Assembly (NCBI RefSeq): GCF_009176975.1
Contig: NZ_WEZG01000008.1
Coordinates: 62,001 to 126,000, forward strand
DNA length: 64,000 bases
Reading direction: 5' to 3'
From: Aureimonas psammosilenae
GTDB lineage: Bacteria; Pseudomonadota; Alphaproteobacteria; Rhizobiales; Rhizobiaceae
The translations under genes and the position numbers were made by a program. The notes beneath the pieces are model-generated. The model did no database searches. It was not told where the DNA came from and saw only the letters and a program-made list of their open reading frames with translations. Below are positions 1-8,319 of this stretch, piece by piece (within the stretch, counting starts at the first letter, position 1; each line of letters starts with the position of its first letter).

Positions 1-312
1 AAGGAAGACCTCGTCACCACCGCCGCCGTCTACTTCCTGACCAATACGGGCGGAACTTCATCGCGCTACTACTGGGAATGCCGGGGCAATCCCTGGACGC
101 CGAGCCACGACCGCTTCCCGGTCGTTGGCGTCCCCACCGCCGTCTCGATCTTTCCGGGCGAGATCTACAAGCCCCCGCGGACCTGGACCGAGAAATACTT
201 CAACCTCGCGCAGTACCGCATCCACGACCGTGGCGGACATTTCGCGCCGCTCGAGGTGCCGGACCTCTTCGTGGACGACGTGCGCACGTTCTTCCGCGAC
301 CTTCGAAGCTGA
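1..312 (+). CDS. Epoxide hydrolase-like alpha/beta hydrolase, C-terminal end
   Basis: The reading frame is open from the first base and stops with TGA at 310-312, giving about 103 C-terminal residues; the 5' end lies outside the window. The stretch with TGGTSSRYYWE, followed later by HDRGGHFAPLEVPD, matches the end of bacterial epoxide hydrolases of the N-terminal-EHN type. In that family the SS-R-YYE segment lies in the cap region and the GGHF histidine is the last member of the catalytic triad. Nucleophile and acid residues cannot be checked. The next gene starts 27 bases downstream, so it may be co-transcribed with the sugar transporter. Family assignment is fairly good; the substrate is unknown. 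Confidence 0.7.
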   Translation, partial: KEDLVTTAAVYFLTNTGGTSSRYYWECRGNPWTPSHDRFPVVGVPTAVSIFPGEIYKPPRTWTEKYFNLAQYRIHDRGGHFAPLEVPDLFVDDVRTFFRDLRS

Positions 313-339
313 CACAAAGAAAAACCAGAGGAGGATTTC

Positions 340-1500
340 ATGCCCGAATTGAATTCGAAGAATTTCGGCCGCCGTCGCGCCAAGACCCGGTTCCTCGGCG
401 CCTTCGCCGCGACCGCGCTCGGCCTCGGCGCAGTTCTCGGACTGTCGGCCGGTGCCGATGCCCAAGGCATCGCCAAGGAAGACATGGTCATGGTGGTGTC
501 GGTCATCAACACGACCAACCCCTACATGATCTCCAATATCGAGGGCGCCAAGGCCCTGTCCGCCAAGCTCGGCATTCCGCTGGAGATCGTGAACTCCAAC
601 AATTCCTCCCAGACCGGCATCTCGAACATCCTGGCGATCCTGGCGAGCGGCAAGAAGCCGATCATGTTCGTCAACACCGTCGCCAGTTCCGATGCGCCGA
701 CCATCGTCGACGCGGTGAAGCGCGCGGGCGGCTACGTGTCGATCTGGTGGAACAAGCCGGACGGCTACAAGCCGCAGAATGTCGGCGACAACTTCGTCGC
801 CTTCCAGAAGATCCCAGGCGTCGAATCCGGCCGCTGCGGCGCGCAGGCCATCGGCGAAGCGCTCGGGGGCAAGGGCAACGTCGTTCTTCTGCCCGGCGTC
901 CAGGACTCCACCACCAGCCAGACCCGCGTGGCCGGCTTCCGCGCCGAGATCGCGGAGAAATATCCCGACATCAAGATCCTGGACGCGCGGCCCTCGAACT
1001 GGGACCCGCAGATTGCCGCGCGCAACGCGCAGGACCTCATCGTCAAATACGGCAGCGACATCAACGGCGTGTGGAGCGCCGACGACGCGATGCAGATCGG
1101 CGCGATGCAGTCCTTCGAGAATGCCGGGCTTCTCGACAAGGTGAAGTTCGCTTCCGACGGGCTTTATCCGAAGACGCTCGAGGACATCAAATCGGGTCGC
1201 GGCAACAAGGCCATCGTCGGCGAAACCTTCCATCGCGGCTACATGGCCTCGGCGGTCGGTCTCTACACGGCCTATCTGGCGGCGACCGGCGAGGTGAAGC
1301 CCTCCACGCTTCCGCCCGAAAAGCGCGAAAGCCTGTTCAAGCTGAGCTGCGTGAAGACCGACAACTACCAGGACTATCTCCAGTACGACAGTGCCGACGC
1401 GCCGGCGAAGTTCGTGGACCGGCTGGTTCAGAACGGTCCCTGGAACACCGAGCCCATGCCGCTGGTCGGCGGCGCTCCCGAAGTCATGCCCAAGTCCTAA
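340..1500 (+). CDS. CUT2-type sugar ABC transporter, periplasmic binding protein
   Basis: A 386-residue protein with a positively charged N-terminus and a hydrophobic segment ending in AGADAQ, which reads as an exported-protein signal. The mature part begins with the VVSVINTTNPYM pattern of the periplasmic-binding-protein-4 (RbsB-like) fold, and the sequence SADDAMQIGAMQ near residue 250 is the usual second-lobe ligand-binding segment. The ATG at 340 is preceded by a strong AGAGGAGG ribosome site. It heads a four-gene set (binding protein, permease, ATPase, permease) at 340-5191. No sugar-catabolic enzyme is adjacent inside the window, so the ligand cannot be named. Confidence 0.88.
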   Translation: MPELNSKNFGRRRAKTRFLGAFAATALGLGAVLGLSAGADAQGIAKEDMVMVVSVINTTNPYMISNIEGAKALSAKLGIPLEIVNSNNSSQTGISNILAILASGKKPIMFVNTVASSDAPTIVDAVKRAGGYVSIWWNKPDGYKPQNVGDNFVAFQKIPGVESGRCGAQAIGEALGGKGNVVLLPGVQDSTTSQTRVAGFRAEIAEKYPDIKILDARPSNWDPQIAARNAQDLIVKYGSDINGVWSADDAMQIGAMQSFENAGLLDKVKFASDGLYPKTLEDIKSGRGNKAIVGETFHRGYMASAVGLYTAYLAATGEVKPSTLPPEKRESLFKLSCVKTDNYQDYLQYDSADAPAKFVDRLVQNGPWNTEPMPLVGGAPEVMPKS

Positions 1501-1520
1501 GGGCGAATGCCTGAAGGAGG

Positions 1521-1542
1521 GGGCGGCGAGTGACAGCCGCCC
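1521..1542 (+). promoter_or_regulatory. GC hairpin between binding-protein and permease genes
   Basis: Seven-base perfect arms GGGCGGC and GCCGCCC enclose an 8-base loop, with further partial pairing outside. No T-tract follows, so it is not a classic terminator. It sits in the 105-base gap after the binding-protein gene, where such hairpins commonly stabilise the upstream mRNA and give the binding protein in excess. The role is inferred. Confidence 0.5.
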
Positions 1543-1605
1543 GCCCCTTCCGTTCCGAACCGTCCCGACCGCTCCCAACCGCCGTTTCGTCGGCAAGGAG
1601 ACGAC

Positions 1606-2640
1606 ATGTCCTTCGCGCATGGCGACACCAACCTCATGCCTAAACATGGTCCCGGCCATGCGGGCGCGGCGCGCTCGGCCTTGTCGGCGCGCTGGAAGGC
1701 GTCGGGCGGTCTTCTTCTTTCGCTTCTCGTGCTTGTCGTGGCGTTCTCGTTTCTGAACCCGCGCTTTTCCAGCATCGAGAACCTGCAGAACGTCCTTTAC
1801 CAGGCGTCCGTCCCGCTGATCATCGTGGTCGGCACGACGCTCGTCATTCAGATGGGCTCCATCGACCTGTCGGTTCAGGGCGTCATGGGCGCTTCCGGCA
1901 TGGCCTGGATTCTTCTGTCGCCCAACACCCGGCTCGATCTCGACATGGCGGGCTGGTCGTGGGTTCTGGCGCTCGGCCTCGGTCTCGCCATCGGGCTCCT
2001 GACGGGGTTGATCTACGCCAAGCTGAAGGTGCCCTCCTTCGTGGTGACGCTCGGCACCTGGTATGTCGGGCTCGGCATCGCCATCCTTCTTTACGGCAAC
2101 AGCCTTCTGCCGAGCCTGACCGACGAGGGACTGGCGCGTTGGCCCATCACGCCGACGCTCGGGTTACCGAACGCCTTCTGGCTGGCCTTCGCGACCGTCG
2201 TCATCGGCACGCTCGTCGTGCGCTACACCTATCTCGGGCGCGGCATCCTGGCGATCGGCAACAACGAGACGATCGCGCGCTCGGGCGGCATGGCGGTGGA
2301 CCGGATCAAGATCGCCGCCTTCACGATCGCCGGGGGCCTCAGCGGCCTCGCCGGCATCCTCGCCACCATGCAGCTCGGCTCCGGCTCGCCCGATATCGGC
2401 TCCAGCCAGCTTTTCACCGTGATCCCGGCCGCCGTGATCGGCGGCACGGCCCTGAAAGGCGGCGAGGGCGGCGTTCTGCAGTCCGCGCTCGGCGTCATGC
2501 TGCTGATCATCCTCAACAACGGGCTCGTCCTTGCGGGCGTCGACCCGAACTATCAGTCGGGTGTCTTCGGCGCGATCCTGCTGATCGCCATCGTCGCCGT
2601 CGCCTGGCCGGACCGCAGCCGTTTGAAGGTGGAAAAATGA
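1606..2640 (+). CDS. CUT2-type sugar ABC transporter permease (RbsC-like)
   Basis: A 344-residue polytopic membrane protein of the BPD_transp_2 family (RbsC/XylH type). Hydrophobic segments run along the whole length, and the conserved QMGSIDLSVQGVMG and AVIGGTALKGGEGG segments are where this family carries GGIDLSVG and GGTSLFGG. The ATG at 1606 follows AAGGAG at an ideal distance. Its stop overlaps the ATPase start (ATGA at 2637-2640), implying translational coupling. It forms the channel with the second permease at 4166-5191; the complex may be a heterodimer because the two permeases differ clearly in sequence. Confidence 0.88.
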   Translation: MSFAHGDTNLMPKHGPGHAGAARSALSARWKASGGLLLSLLVLVVAFSFLNPRFSSIENLQNVLYQASVPLIIVVGTTLVIQMGSIDLSVQGVMGASGMAWILLSPNTRLDLDMAGWSWVLALGLGLAIGLLTGLIYAKLKVPSFVVTLGTWYVGLGIAILLYGNSLLPSLTDEGLARWPITPTLGLPNAFWLAFATVVIGTLVVRYTYLGRGILAIGNNETIARSGGMAVDRIKIAAFTIAGGLSGLAGILATMQLGSGSPDIGSSQLFTVIPAAVIGGTALKGGEGGVLQSALGVMLLIILNNGLVLAGVDPNYQSGVFGAILLIAIVAVAWPDRSRLKVEK

Positions 2641-4169
2641 GCGCCGTCTCCCATCCGCCCGTTCTGACCCTGTCGGGCGTCGGCCGCACCTTCGGCAAGG
2701 TCAAGGCCGTCGATTCGATCTCGCTGACGATCCAGCGCGGCGAGGTCGTCGGCCTCGTCGGCGAGAACGGGGCCGGCAAGTCGACGCTTCTGAAGATCCT
2801 GGCGGGCATCGAGCAGCCCGACACCGGGACCATGGAGATCAACGGCAGGAAGGCCAATTTTCGCGGCCCCTACGACGCGCAGCGTGCGGGCGTCGGCGTC
2901 GTGCATCAGGAACAATCGCTCTTCACCAACCTGACGGTGGCCGAGAATATCGGGCGGCAAAGCCGCAAGACCGACATCCTGAGCCGCCTCGGCATCCAGA
3001 ACTGGCGCCGCCTGAACCGGGAAGCGGCCGACGTGCTCGGCAAGATCGGGGTGCGCCTCGACCCGACCGCGCGCGTCGGCGACCTGTCCTTCGTGGACCG
3101 CCAGATGGTGGAGATCGCCCGCGCCGTGTGCGTCGACCGGGCGACAAGCCAAACGCCGCTGATCATCCTCGACGAGCCGACCGCCGTTCTGGAAGAAGCC
3201 GAGGCCGCCGTTCTGGAGCGCGAGATCCGCAAGCTGAAGGAATTCGCCAGCGTCATCTTCGTATCGCACCGCCTCGACGAGATCATGCGCATCTGCGACC
3301 GCGTCATCGTCATGCGCAGCGGGCGGCTCGTCAGCGACCGGAAGACCGCCGACACGAGCAAGCAGCAGCTCTTCGACGCGATGGTGGAAAATGCGGCCGA
3401 GGCCCGCAAGGGCGCGAAGGCCGCCTCGCTGGACGAGGCCGAGCCCGTGCTCGTGGTTCGCGGCCTCACCCGCCACGGGCATTTCCGCGACGTGTCCTTC
3501 ACCGCGCGGAAAGGGCAGGTCACAGCTCTCGTCGGCTCCAACGGATCGGGAAGCGGCGAGGTCGCGCGCACCATCTTCGGCGCCGAGCGCTTCGACGCGG
3601 GCTCGATCGAGATCGACGGTCGGCCCGTTTCGCACTGGTCGATCCGCCGCGCCGTCGCGGCGGGCCTCGCCTATGTGCCCGCCGAGCGCAAGACCGAGGG
3701 CATGATCGGCGGCTACTCGGCCGCCCGCAACATCGCCATCGTCCATCCGGGCGAAGGCGCATCCGGCCCGTTTCTGCGACCCGGCCGCATGAACGAGGTC
3801 GCGCAGGGCTGGTTCGACCGGCTCGACGTGCGGCCGAACGACATCGCCAAGCCCCTGATCCAGTTTTCCGGCGGGAACCAGCAGAAGGTGGTGATGGCGA
3901 AGTGGCTGAACGCGGCCGCCTTGAAGGTCCTGATCCTCGACCACCCGTTGCGCGGGCTCGATGTCGGCGCCGCGCAGGCCGTGAACGCGGAAATCCACCG
4001 AGCCTGCGATGCCGGCGCCGCCGTGATCCTCGTTCCCGACACGATCGAGGAAGCTCTCGAAATGGCGAGCGAGATCGTCGTCCTTCGCGACGGCGAGGTT
4101 TCGGCCCGCCACGACCTCACCCAGCGAAGCGACCTGTCGCTCCAAACGATCGTGGCGGAGATGGTATGA
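2637..4169 (+). CDS. CUT2-type sugar ABC transporter, double ATPase subunit
   Basis: A 510-residue RbsA-like protein with two nucleotide-binding domains. Domain 1 has Walker A GENGAGKST (about residues 42-50), Walker B LIILDEPTAVLEE and switch histidine in VSHRLDE. Domain 2 has an atypical P-loop (GSNGSGSGE, normal degeneracy for this family), a signature FSGGNQQKV, and Walker B LILDHPLRGLD, in which the catalytic glutamate is replaced by His436. The usual SSELEE switch region reads VPDTIEE. The frame is open further upstream, but the ATG at 2637 overlaps the permease stop and is the clear start. The stop overlaps the next start (ATGA at 4166). Confidence 0.88.
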   Translation: MSAVSHPPVLTLSGVGRTFGKVKAVDSISLTIQRGEVVGLVGENGAGKSTLLKILAGIEQPDTGTMEINGRKANFRGPYDAQRAGVGVVHQEQSLFTNLTVAENIGRQSRKTDILSRLGIQNWRRLNREAADVLGKIGVRLDPTARVGDLSFVDRQMVEIARAVCVDRATSQTPLIILDEPTAVLEEAEAAVLEREIRKLKEFASVIFVSHRLDEIMRICDRVIVMRSGRLVSDRKTADTSKQQLFDAMVENAAEARKGAKAASLDEAEPVLVVRGLTRHGHFRDVSFTARKGQVTALVGSNGSGSGEVARTIFGAERFDAGSIEIDGRPVSHWSIRRAVAAGLAYVPAERKTEGMIGGYSAARNIAIVHPGEGASGPFLRPGRMNEVAQGWFDRLDVRPNDIAKPLIQFSGGNQQKVVMAKWLNAAALKVLILDHPLRGLDVGAAQAVNAEIHRACDAGAAVILVPDTIEEALEMASEIVVLRDGEVSARHDLTQRSDLSLQTIVAEMV

Positions 4170-5191
4170 CCCACCGGAACGCGACCTCCCCCGCAAGCGC
4201 CACCGCCGCCCTCGCCGCTTCCCCTGGCGAGCGGCCGTTGGACCGGCTTCGCCGCCACGCGTCCTGGCATCTCCTGGCCCCCGTCTGCGTCTTCGCGGCG
4301 ATGCTTCTGGCGGTGTCGATCCTGAACCCCTCCTATCTCGGGCCCTTCGGCATCTCGATCGTCACGGCCACCGCCGCGCCGATCCTCCTCGTCGCGCTCG
4401 GCCAAGCCATGATCCTCAATATCGGGTCGATCGATCTGACGAACGCCGCGATCGGCCTTCTCAGCTCCATCCTGATCGCGCTCACCTTGTCTTCGCTCGG
4501 GGTCGGCTCGCTTCTTCTCGTGCTCTTCCTCGTCACGGTGATCGGGGCCGTCAACGGCGCGGTGGTCGCCTATGCCCAGGTGCCCTCCTTCGCTCTGACG
4601 CTCGGAACGCTCGGCATCCTGCAAACGGCGGTTCTCGTGATCAGCGGCGCGAACACCATCTATGTCGACGAGAACCGCGAGCTCGTGACGTTCTTCTACG
4701 AGGTCCAATGGCTGAACGTGCCGCTGACCTTCTGGCTCGGGGTCGGGGTCGCGCTTTTCTACTGGCTTCTTCTGCGCCTCACGCGGGTTGGGCAGAACAT
4801 GACCGCGATCGGCAAGAACGAGATCGGCGCGATCCTTTCGGCCGTGCCCAACCGCCGAGTGAAGATCCTCGCCTTCGCCATTTCAGGCTTCACCGGGGGT
4901 CTGGCCGGGATCGCGATCCTGGCGCAGGCGGGATCGGCCTCCGCGAGCGGTCTCGGCAGCGCCCTTCTTCTGCCCGGCATCGCCGCGGCGCTGGTGGGAG
5001 GAACCTCGATCTCGGGCGGGCAAACCAACCCGATCAACGTCGTCTTCGGCGCCCTCACCGTCGCCTTCGTGCCCGTCGCCATCCAGGCTCTGCGCTTCAG
5101 CGCCGAAGCGCAAAGCCTCGTCTACGGGATCTTCATCATCGTGGTCGTGGCGCTGACCACGGCGCGCGAGCGCGGCTTGATCATCAGATAG
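4166..5191 (+). CDS. CUT2-type sugar ABC transporter, second permease
   Basis: A 341-residue membrane protein of the same BPD_transp_2 family as the 1606-2640 product but clearly divergent from it. It carries LNIGSIDLTNAAIGL and LVGGTSISGGQTNP, the equivalents of the conserved DLS and GGTS segments. The frame is open upstream inside the ATPase gene, but the ATG overlapping the ATPase stop starts a normal permease N-terminus. It ends the transporter operon and is convergent with the diguanylate cyclase gene that ends at 5248. No clear terminator is visible in the 56-base gap. Confidence 0.86.
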   Translation: MTHRNATSPASATAALAASPGERPLDRLRRHASWHLLAPVCVFAAMLLAVSILNPSYLGPFGISIVTATAAPILLVALGQAMILNIGSIDLTNAAIGLLSSILIALTLSSLGVGSLLLVLFLVTVIGAVNGAVVAYAQVPSFALTLGTLGILQTAVLVISGANTIYVDENRELVTFFYEVQWLNVPLTFWLGVGVALFYWLLLRLTRVGQNMTAIGKNEIGAILSAVPNRRVKILAFAISGFTGGLAGIAILAQAGSASASGLGSALLLPGIAAALVGGTSISGGQTNPINVVFGALTVAFVPVAIQALRFSAEAQSLVYGIFIIVVVALTTARERGLIIR

Positions 5192-5247
5192 GTGCGGGAG
5201 CCGCTCCGGAACCATAGGCCCCTTCCCGTCACGCCTCTCGGACGACC

Positions 5248-6648
5248 TCAGTTCTTCGTCGCGACCATGCCGCTTCGATCGTCGGCGACGCTGCCCATGT
5301 AGAACCTCACGGATCCCTTTCTTTCGCGCTTGCCGATATAGAGCGCTTCGTCCGCATGGCGGATGAGCTCGACCGGCGAGGCGCCGTCCTGAGGGGCGAT
5401 CGCGATGCCGATGGTCGCTCCGACGCGGACAAGATGATCCCCGATCACCATCGGCGTGCTCAACGCAACAATGATCCGAGCGCCCGCGCTGCGGATCGCG
5501 GGGATATCGTTGTCGCAGAACATGAGAACGGCGAACTCGTCGCCGCCGAGCCGATAAGCGGTGGCGTTCTTCGGCAGCGCGGCACCGATGCGGCGCGTCG
5601 CCTCGCAAAGAACCGCGTCGCCAACCTCATGCCCGAACGTGTCGTTGACCGCTTTGAAACCGTCGAGATCGAGATACAAAAGACTGTGCGGCTCGACCTT
5701 TCCATCGGTCCTCGTCATCGCATCCAGATGCCGCATCAGGACAGATCGGTTCAGGAGGCTCGTCAAAGGGTCTCGCGAAGCCCGCTCTTCCGTTCGGCGG
5801 AGATCCTTGAGAAGAAGCGTCGCTTGGCGAAGAACGAAGCAGATCAAGCCCGCGAAGGCGGCGAGAAGGACCAGCAGCGGCGGCAGAAGCTTAGACAGGA
5901 GACGCCCGCCCGGATCGTCGCCGGTCCAGGCCAATCGGACAGGGACCTTGCCGTCCGAGGTCGTGACCACGACGGATGCAGGTAGGTCCGTCCCGCCGCT
6001 CTCGATGTGAAGATCGGGCAGGCGGTAGATGCCGGAGAGGTGGTTCAGTTGCTCGTCGTCGAGAAGATCGACGAAAGCCAGGATGCTGCGCCGGTCACGC
6101 GTTTCGTCGACCGGATTATCGTATGATCGCAGCGGGGCGACCGCGACGAGAGCGGGACGGCCGTTGGCGAGAACGAGACCGGACACGACGGCATCGGGTC
6201 CGCCGGACGCACGCTTCAGCAATATCCCGTCGAAGCCGGAGGACATGATACGGTCAGCCGGCTGGATGGACCTCGCCCCGTTCGTCATGCCGTATGTGGT
6301 TCGCCCTGCCGGATCGATGACGAATGTCGTGTCGACACCGTAGCGGGCCTGCATCGTCGGTCCGATATTGTCGTCGGCCCATGCGGGATCGGGACGGATC
6401 GCGAGATTGTTCAGCGCGTCGTCCCAGTGCGCGTAATCGTCGACGATCTTGGACAGCTCGGCCAGGCGGATGTCGATCATGCCGCGCGCCAGCTCGCGTT
6501 GACGCTCCAGCGCGTCCTCGGTTTGCCGATGCGCGACGAAAATGGCCATGGCGATCACCGCGCAGATCATCAACCCCACGATGCCCATGATCGGCAACGT
6601 GACCCTCGTGACGACCTTTCGGTAGGTCTGGCTGATGCTGTTGGGCAT
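5248..6648 (-). CDS. Membrane diguanylate cyclase with CHASE4-like sensor domain
   Basis: A 466-residue protein with a transmembrane segment near residues 18-40, a periplasmic region of about 210 residues containing YAHWDDA as in CHASE4 sensor domains, a second transmembrane segment near 252-275, and a C-terminal GGDEF domain. The GGDEF motif is intact (about 368-372), with LDLDGFKAVNDTFGH upstream. The inhibitory RxxD site five residues before GGDEF is absent, so c-di-GMP feedback inhibition is not expected. No EAL domain is present. I chose the ATG at 6648; a TTG two codons upstream would add two residues. The ligand is unknown. Confidence 0.88.
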   Translation of the reverse strand: MPNSISQTYRKVVTRVTLPIMGIVGLMICAVIAMAIFVAHRQTEDALERQRELARGMIDIRLAELSKIVDDYAHWDDALNNLAIRPDPAWADDNIGPTMQARYGVDTTFVIDPAGRTTYGMTNGARSIQPADRIMSSGFDGILLKRASGGPDAVVSGLVLANGRPALVAVAPLRSYDNPVDETRDRRSILAFVDLLDDEQLNHLSGIYRLPDLHIESGGTDLPASVVVTTSDGKVPVRLAWTGDDPGGRLLSKLLPPLLVLLAAFAGLICFVLRQATLLLKDLRRTEERASRDPLTSLLNRSVLMRHLDAMTRTDGKVEPHSLLYLDLDGFKAVNDTFGHEVGDAVLCEATRRIGAALPKNATAYRLGGDEFAVLMFCDNDIPAIRSAGARIIVALSTPMVIGDHLVRVGATIGIAIAPQDGASPVELIRHADEALYIGKRERKGSVRFYMGSVADDRSGMVATKN

Positions 6649-6796
6649 GAACAACCCCCGTATTCAGAGGACCCTACACCTTCCGGAATGAGGAAAACGT
6701 AACCGGCATCGCCGTACCGGGCGCAGGCGAAATTACGCCTGCGGAATCTCGGAAAGCGTCACGGCCGCCTCGTGCGCTACGCCTGTCGCATGACGA

Positions 6797-7081
6797 TCAT
6801 TGGTGCGTCTTCAGCCATTCCCAGACGGAATGGTTCAGCCATCCGTAATGGTGCCCGGCGCTCAAGACCGCGACATACAGGCGGTCGTTGCCGTCGAGCC
6901 GCTGCTGCAGGACCGCGCTGACCTGATCGACGGTCTGAGTGGTCGAGATCCAGCGCACGGTTTCCAGCCCGCCGTCCGCGATGTTGTCGTACCGGCCGAG
7001 AAGCCGCAGGAACGCATCCCGCGCGCCCAGGTAGTTCGGTCGCTCCTTATGCATATTCCACGTCACGATGTAGACGGCCAC
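6797..7081 (-). CDS. Small SinR-family protein with Cas2/VapD-like fold (putative)
   Basis: A 94-residue protein starting VYIVTWNMHKERPNY and containing GNDRLYVAVL near residue 69. This pattern (YIVTWNLN-KE-PNY, then ND-LFV) is that of small proteins annotated as SinR family, which are thought to share the ferredoxin-like fold of Cas2 and VapD. The start is GTG at 7081 with a TGGAGG ribosome site. No cas genes, repeat array or partner antitoxin are visible, so neither CRISPR adaptation nor a toxin role is supported. The upstream region is unusually AT-rich. Function is unknown; family recognition is from memory of the pattern and only moderately sure. Confidence 0.6.
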   Translation of the reverse strand: MAVYIVTWNMHKERPNYLGARDAFLRLLGRYDNIADGGLETVRWISTTQTVDQVSAVLQQRLDGNDRLYVAVLSAGHHYGWLNHSVWEWLKTHQ

Positions 7082-7170
7082 GTCCGCGCCTCCATTCCCT
7101 TCAGCAAAGCGACGACAATCTAAGCATCAAAATGTTACTTGAGGTTACATAACCATCGAGGGGCGGCATT

Positions 7171-7200
7171 TTGCTTTTTAGTCCATTATTTTGATATATT
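7171..7200 (+). promoter_or_regulatory. Candidate sigma-70 promoter for the monooxygenase cluster
   Basis: TTGCTT at 7171-7176 and TATATT at 7195-7200 are separated by 18 bases, in an AT-rich island of about 90 bases that stands out from GC-rich surroundings. A near-palindrome GGTTA-CA-TAACC lies just upstream (7143-7154) and could be an operator. The first gene begins at 7314, so the leader would be about 105 bases. Transcription has not been shown. Confidence 0.4.
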
Positions 7201-7313
7201 ATTCTTCCTGATCCCGGCGATGCTTGCATAAGATCGACCGCGCCCGGTGCGCGGTTCGTGCCGGGCCAAGCGATGTCGGCCTTTCACGAGGCGCAAAACC
7301 GGGAGGGTCGGCC

Positions 7314-8306
7314 ATGACCTATCGCCTCAGCATCCTCGACAAGAGCCCGATCGCGCCCAGCACGAGCGCCGGCGAGGCCCTGGCGACGAGCCTTGCCTAT
7401 GCCGAACTCGCCGACAGCCTCGGCTACCATCGCTTCTGGGTGGCCGAGCATCACGGCACGAATGCCCTGGCAAGCGCCGCCCCGGAAGTTCTGGCCAGCC
7501 ATCTCCTCGCCCGCACCCGGCGCATCCGCATCGGCACCGGCGGCGTGCTTCTCCAGCACTACAGCCCCTTCAAGGTGGCGGAACTCTTCGGCGTCCTGTC
7601 GGCGCTCGCGCCGGGGCGCGTCGATCTCGGCATCGGCAAGGCGCCCGGCGGGCTGCCACTCGGCACGAAGGCGCTGCAGGCCGAGCTTGCGACACCCCGA
7701 CATTCCTTCGACGCCAAGCTGCGCGATCTCGACCTTCTTCTTTCCGCCGCCGCCCCGGAAGGCCATCCCTTGGCGGGCGCCGAGGCCCTTCCCCGCGCCG
7801 CCGTTCTTCCCGAGCGCTTTCTGCTCGGCGCGAGCGAAGCGAGCGCCGCCCTTGCCGCCGAACTCGGCTGGGGCTTCGTCCATGCCGGGCACCACGACGG
7901 CGACGCGAACGCCATCGAACGCAGCCTTGCCGCCGCGCGCATCGCCGGCCCTCAACCGATCCTGGCCGTCACCGCCATCGCCGCGCCGACGCGCGAGGAA
8001 GCCCGCGCGGCGGCGGACTACAAGGTGTTCAAGCTCCATCTGCCGGGTGGGCAGGCGGTGAATCTCGGCAGCCTCGACGCCGCCGAGGAATATGCGCGCC
8101 AACTCGGCGTCCGCCCGATCAAGGTCGAGGAACGCCGGCCCGAGGTTCTGGCCGGCACGCCCGACGATATCCATGCCGCGCTTGGGGGCCTCGCCCGCCG
8201 GCACGGCGTCACCGAGTTCGTGCTCGACTCCCCGATCGCCGACCGGGCAGACCGACTGCGCTCCATCGAGCTGATCGCCGCCGTTCCGCGCCGAGCCGCG
8301 GCCTGA
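7314..8306 (+). CDS. Luciferase-like flavin monooxygenase (MsnO8/YtmO type)
   Basis: A 330-residue member of the bacterial luciferase-like monooxygenase family. The N-terminal LSILDKSPIAP, then LGYHRFWVAEHHGTNALASAAPEVL and IRIGTGGVLLQHYSPFKVAE, match the subgroup called MsnO8, which also contains Bacillus YtmO. Such enzymes use FMNH2 supplied by a separate reductase and act in the cytoplasm. The ATG at 7314 follows GGGAGGGTCGG; upstream in-frame codons do not look like family sequence. It is the first of four co-directional genes with GNAT, NtaA-type monooxygenase and M14 peptidase genes. The substrate is unknown; an S-alkylated thiol or amino acid is suggested by the neighbours. Confidence 0.82.
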   Translation: MTYRLSILDKSPIAPSTSAGEALATSLAYAELADSLGYHRFWVAEHHGTNALASAAPEVLASHLLARTRRIRIGTGGVLLQHYSPFKVAELFGVLSALAPGRVDLGIGKAPGGLPLGTKALQAELATPRHSFDAKLRDLDLLLSAAAPEGHPLAGAEALPRAAVLPERFLLGASEASAALAAELGWGFVHAGHHDGDANAIERSLAAARIAGPQPILAVTAIAAPTREEARAAADYKVFKLHLPGGQAVNLGSLDAAEEYARQLGVRPIKVEERRPEVLAGTPDDIHAALGGLARRHGVTEFVLDSPIADRADRLRSIELIAAVPRRAAA

Positions 8307-8319
8307 CGGGAAACGCGGG

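Noticed and set aside
58-1659. Long minus-strand open frame opposite the sugar-binding-protein gene
   Set aside because: It is Arg/Val/Gly-rich with no recognisable domain, and overlaps a well-supported gene on the plus strand. High GC content creates such antisense frames throughout the window; others include 38524-41898 plus and 51848-54148 minus.
6797-7081. Cas2 of a CRISPR system
   Set aside because: No repeat-spacer array and no cas1 or other cas gene occur anywhere in the window; only a loose fold-level similarity is suggested.
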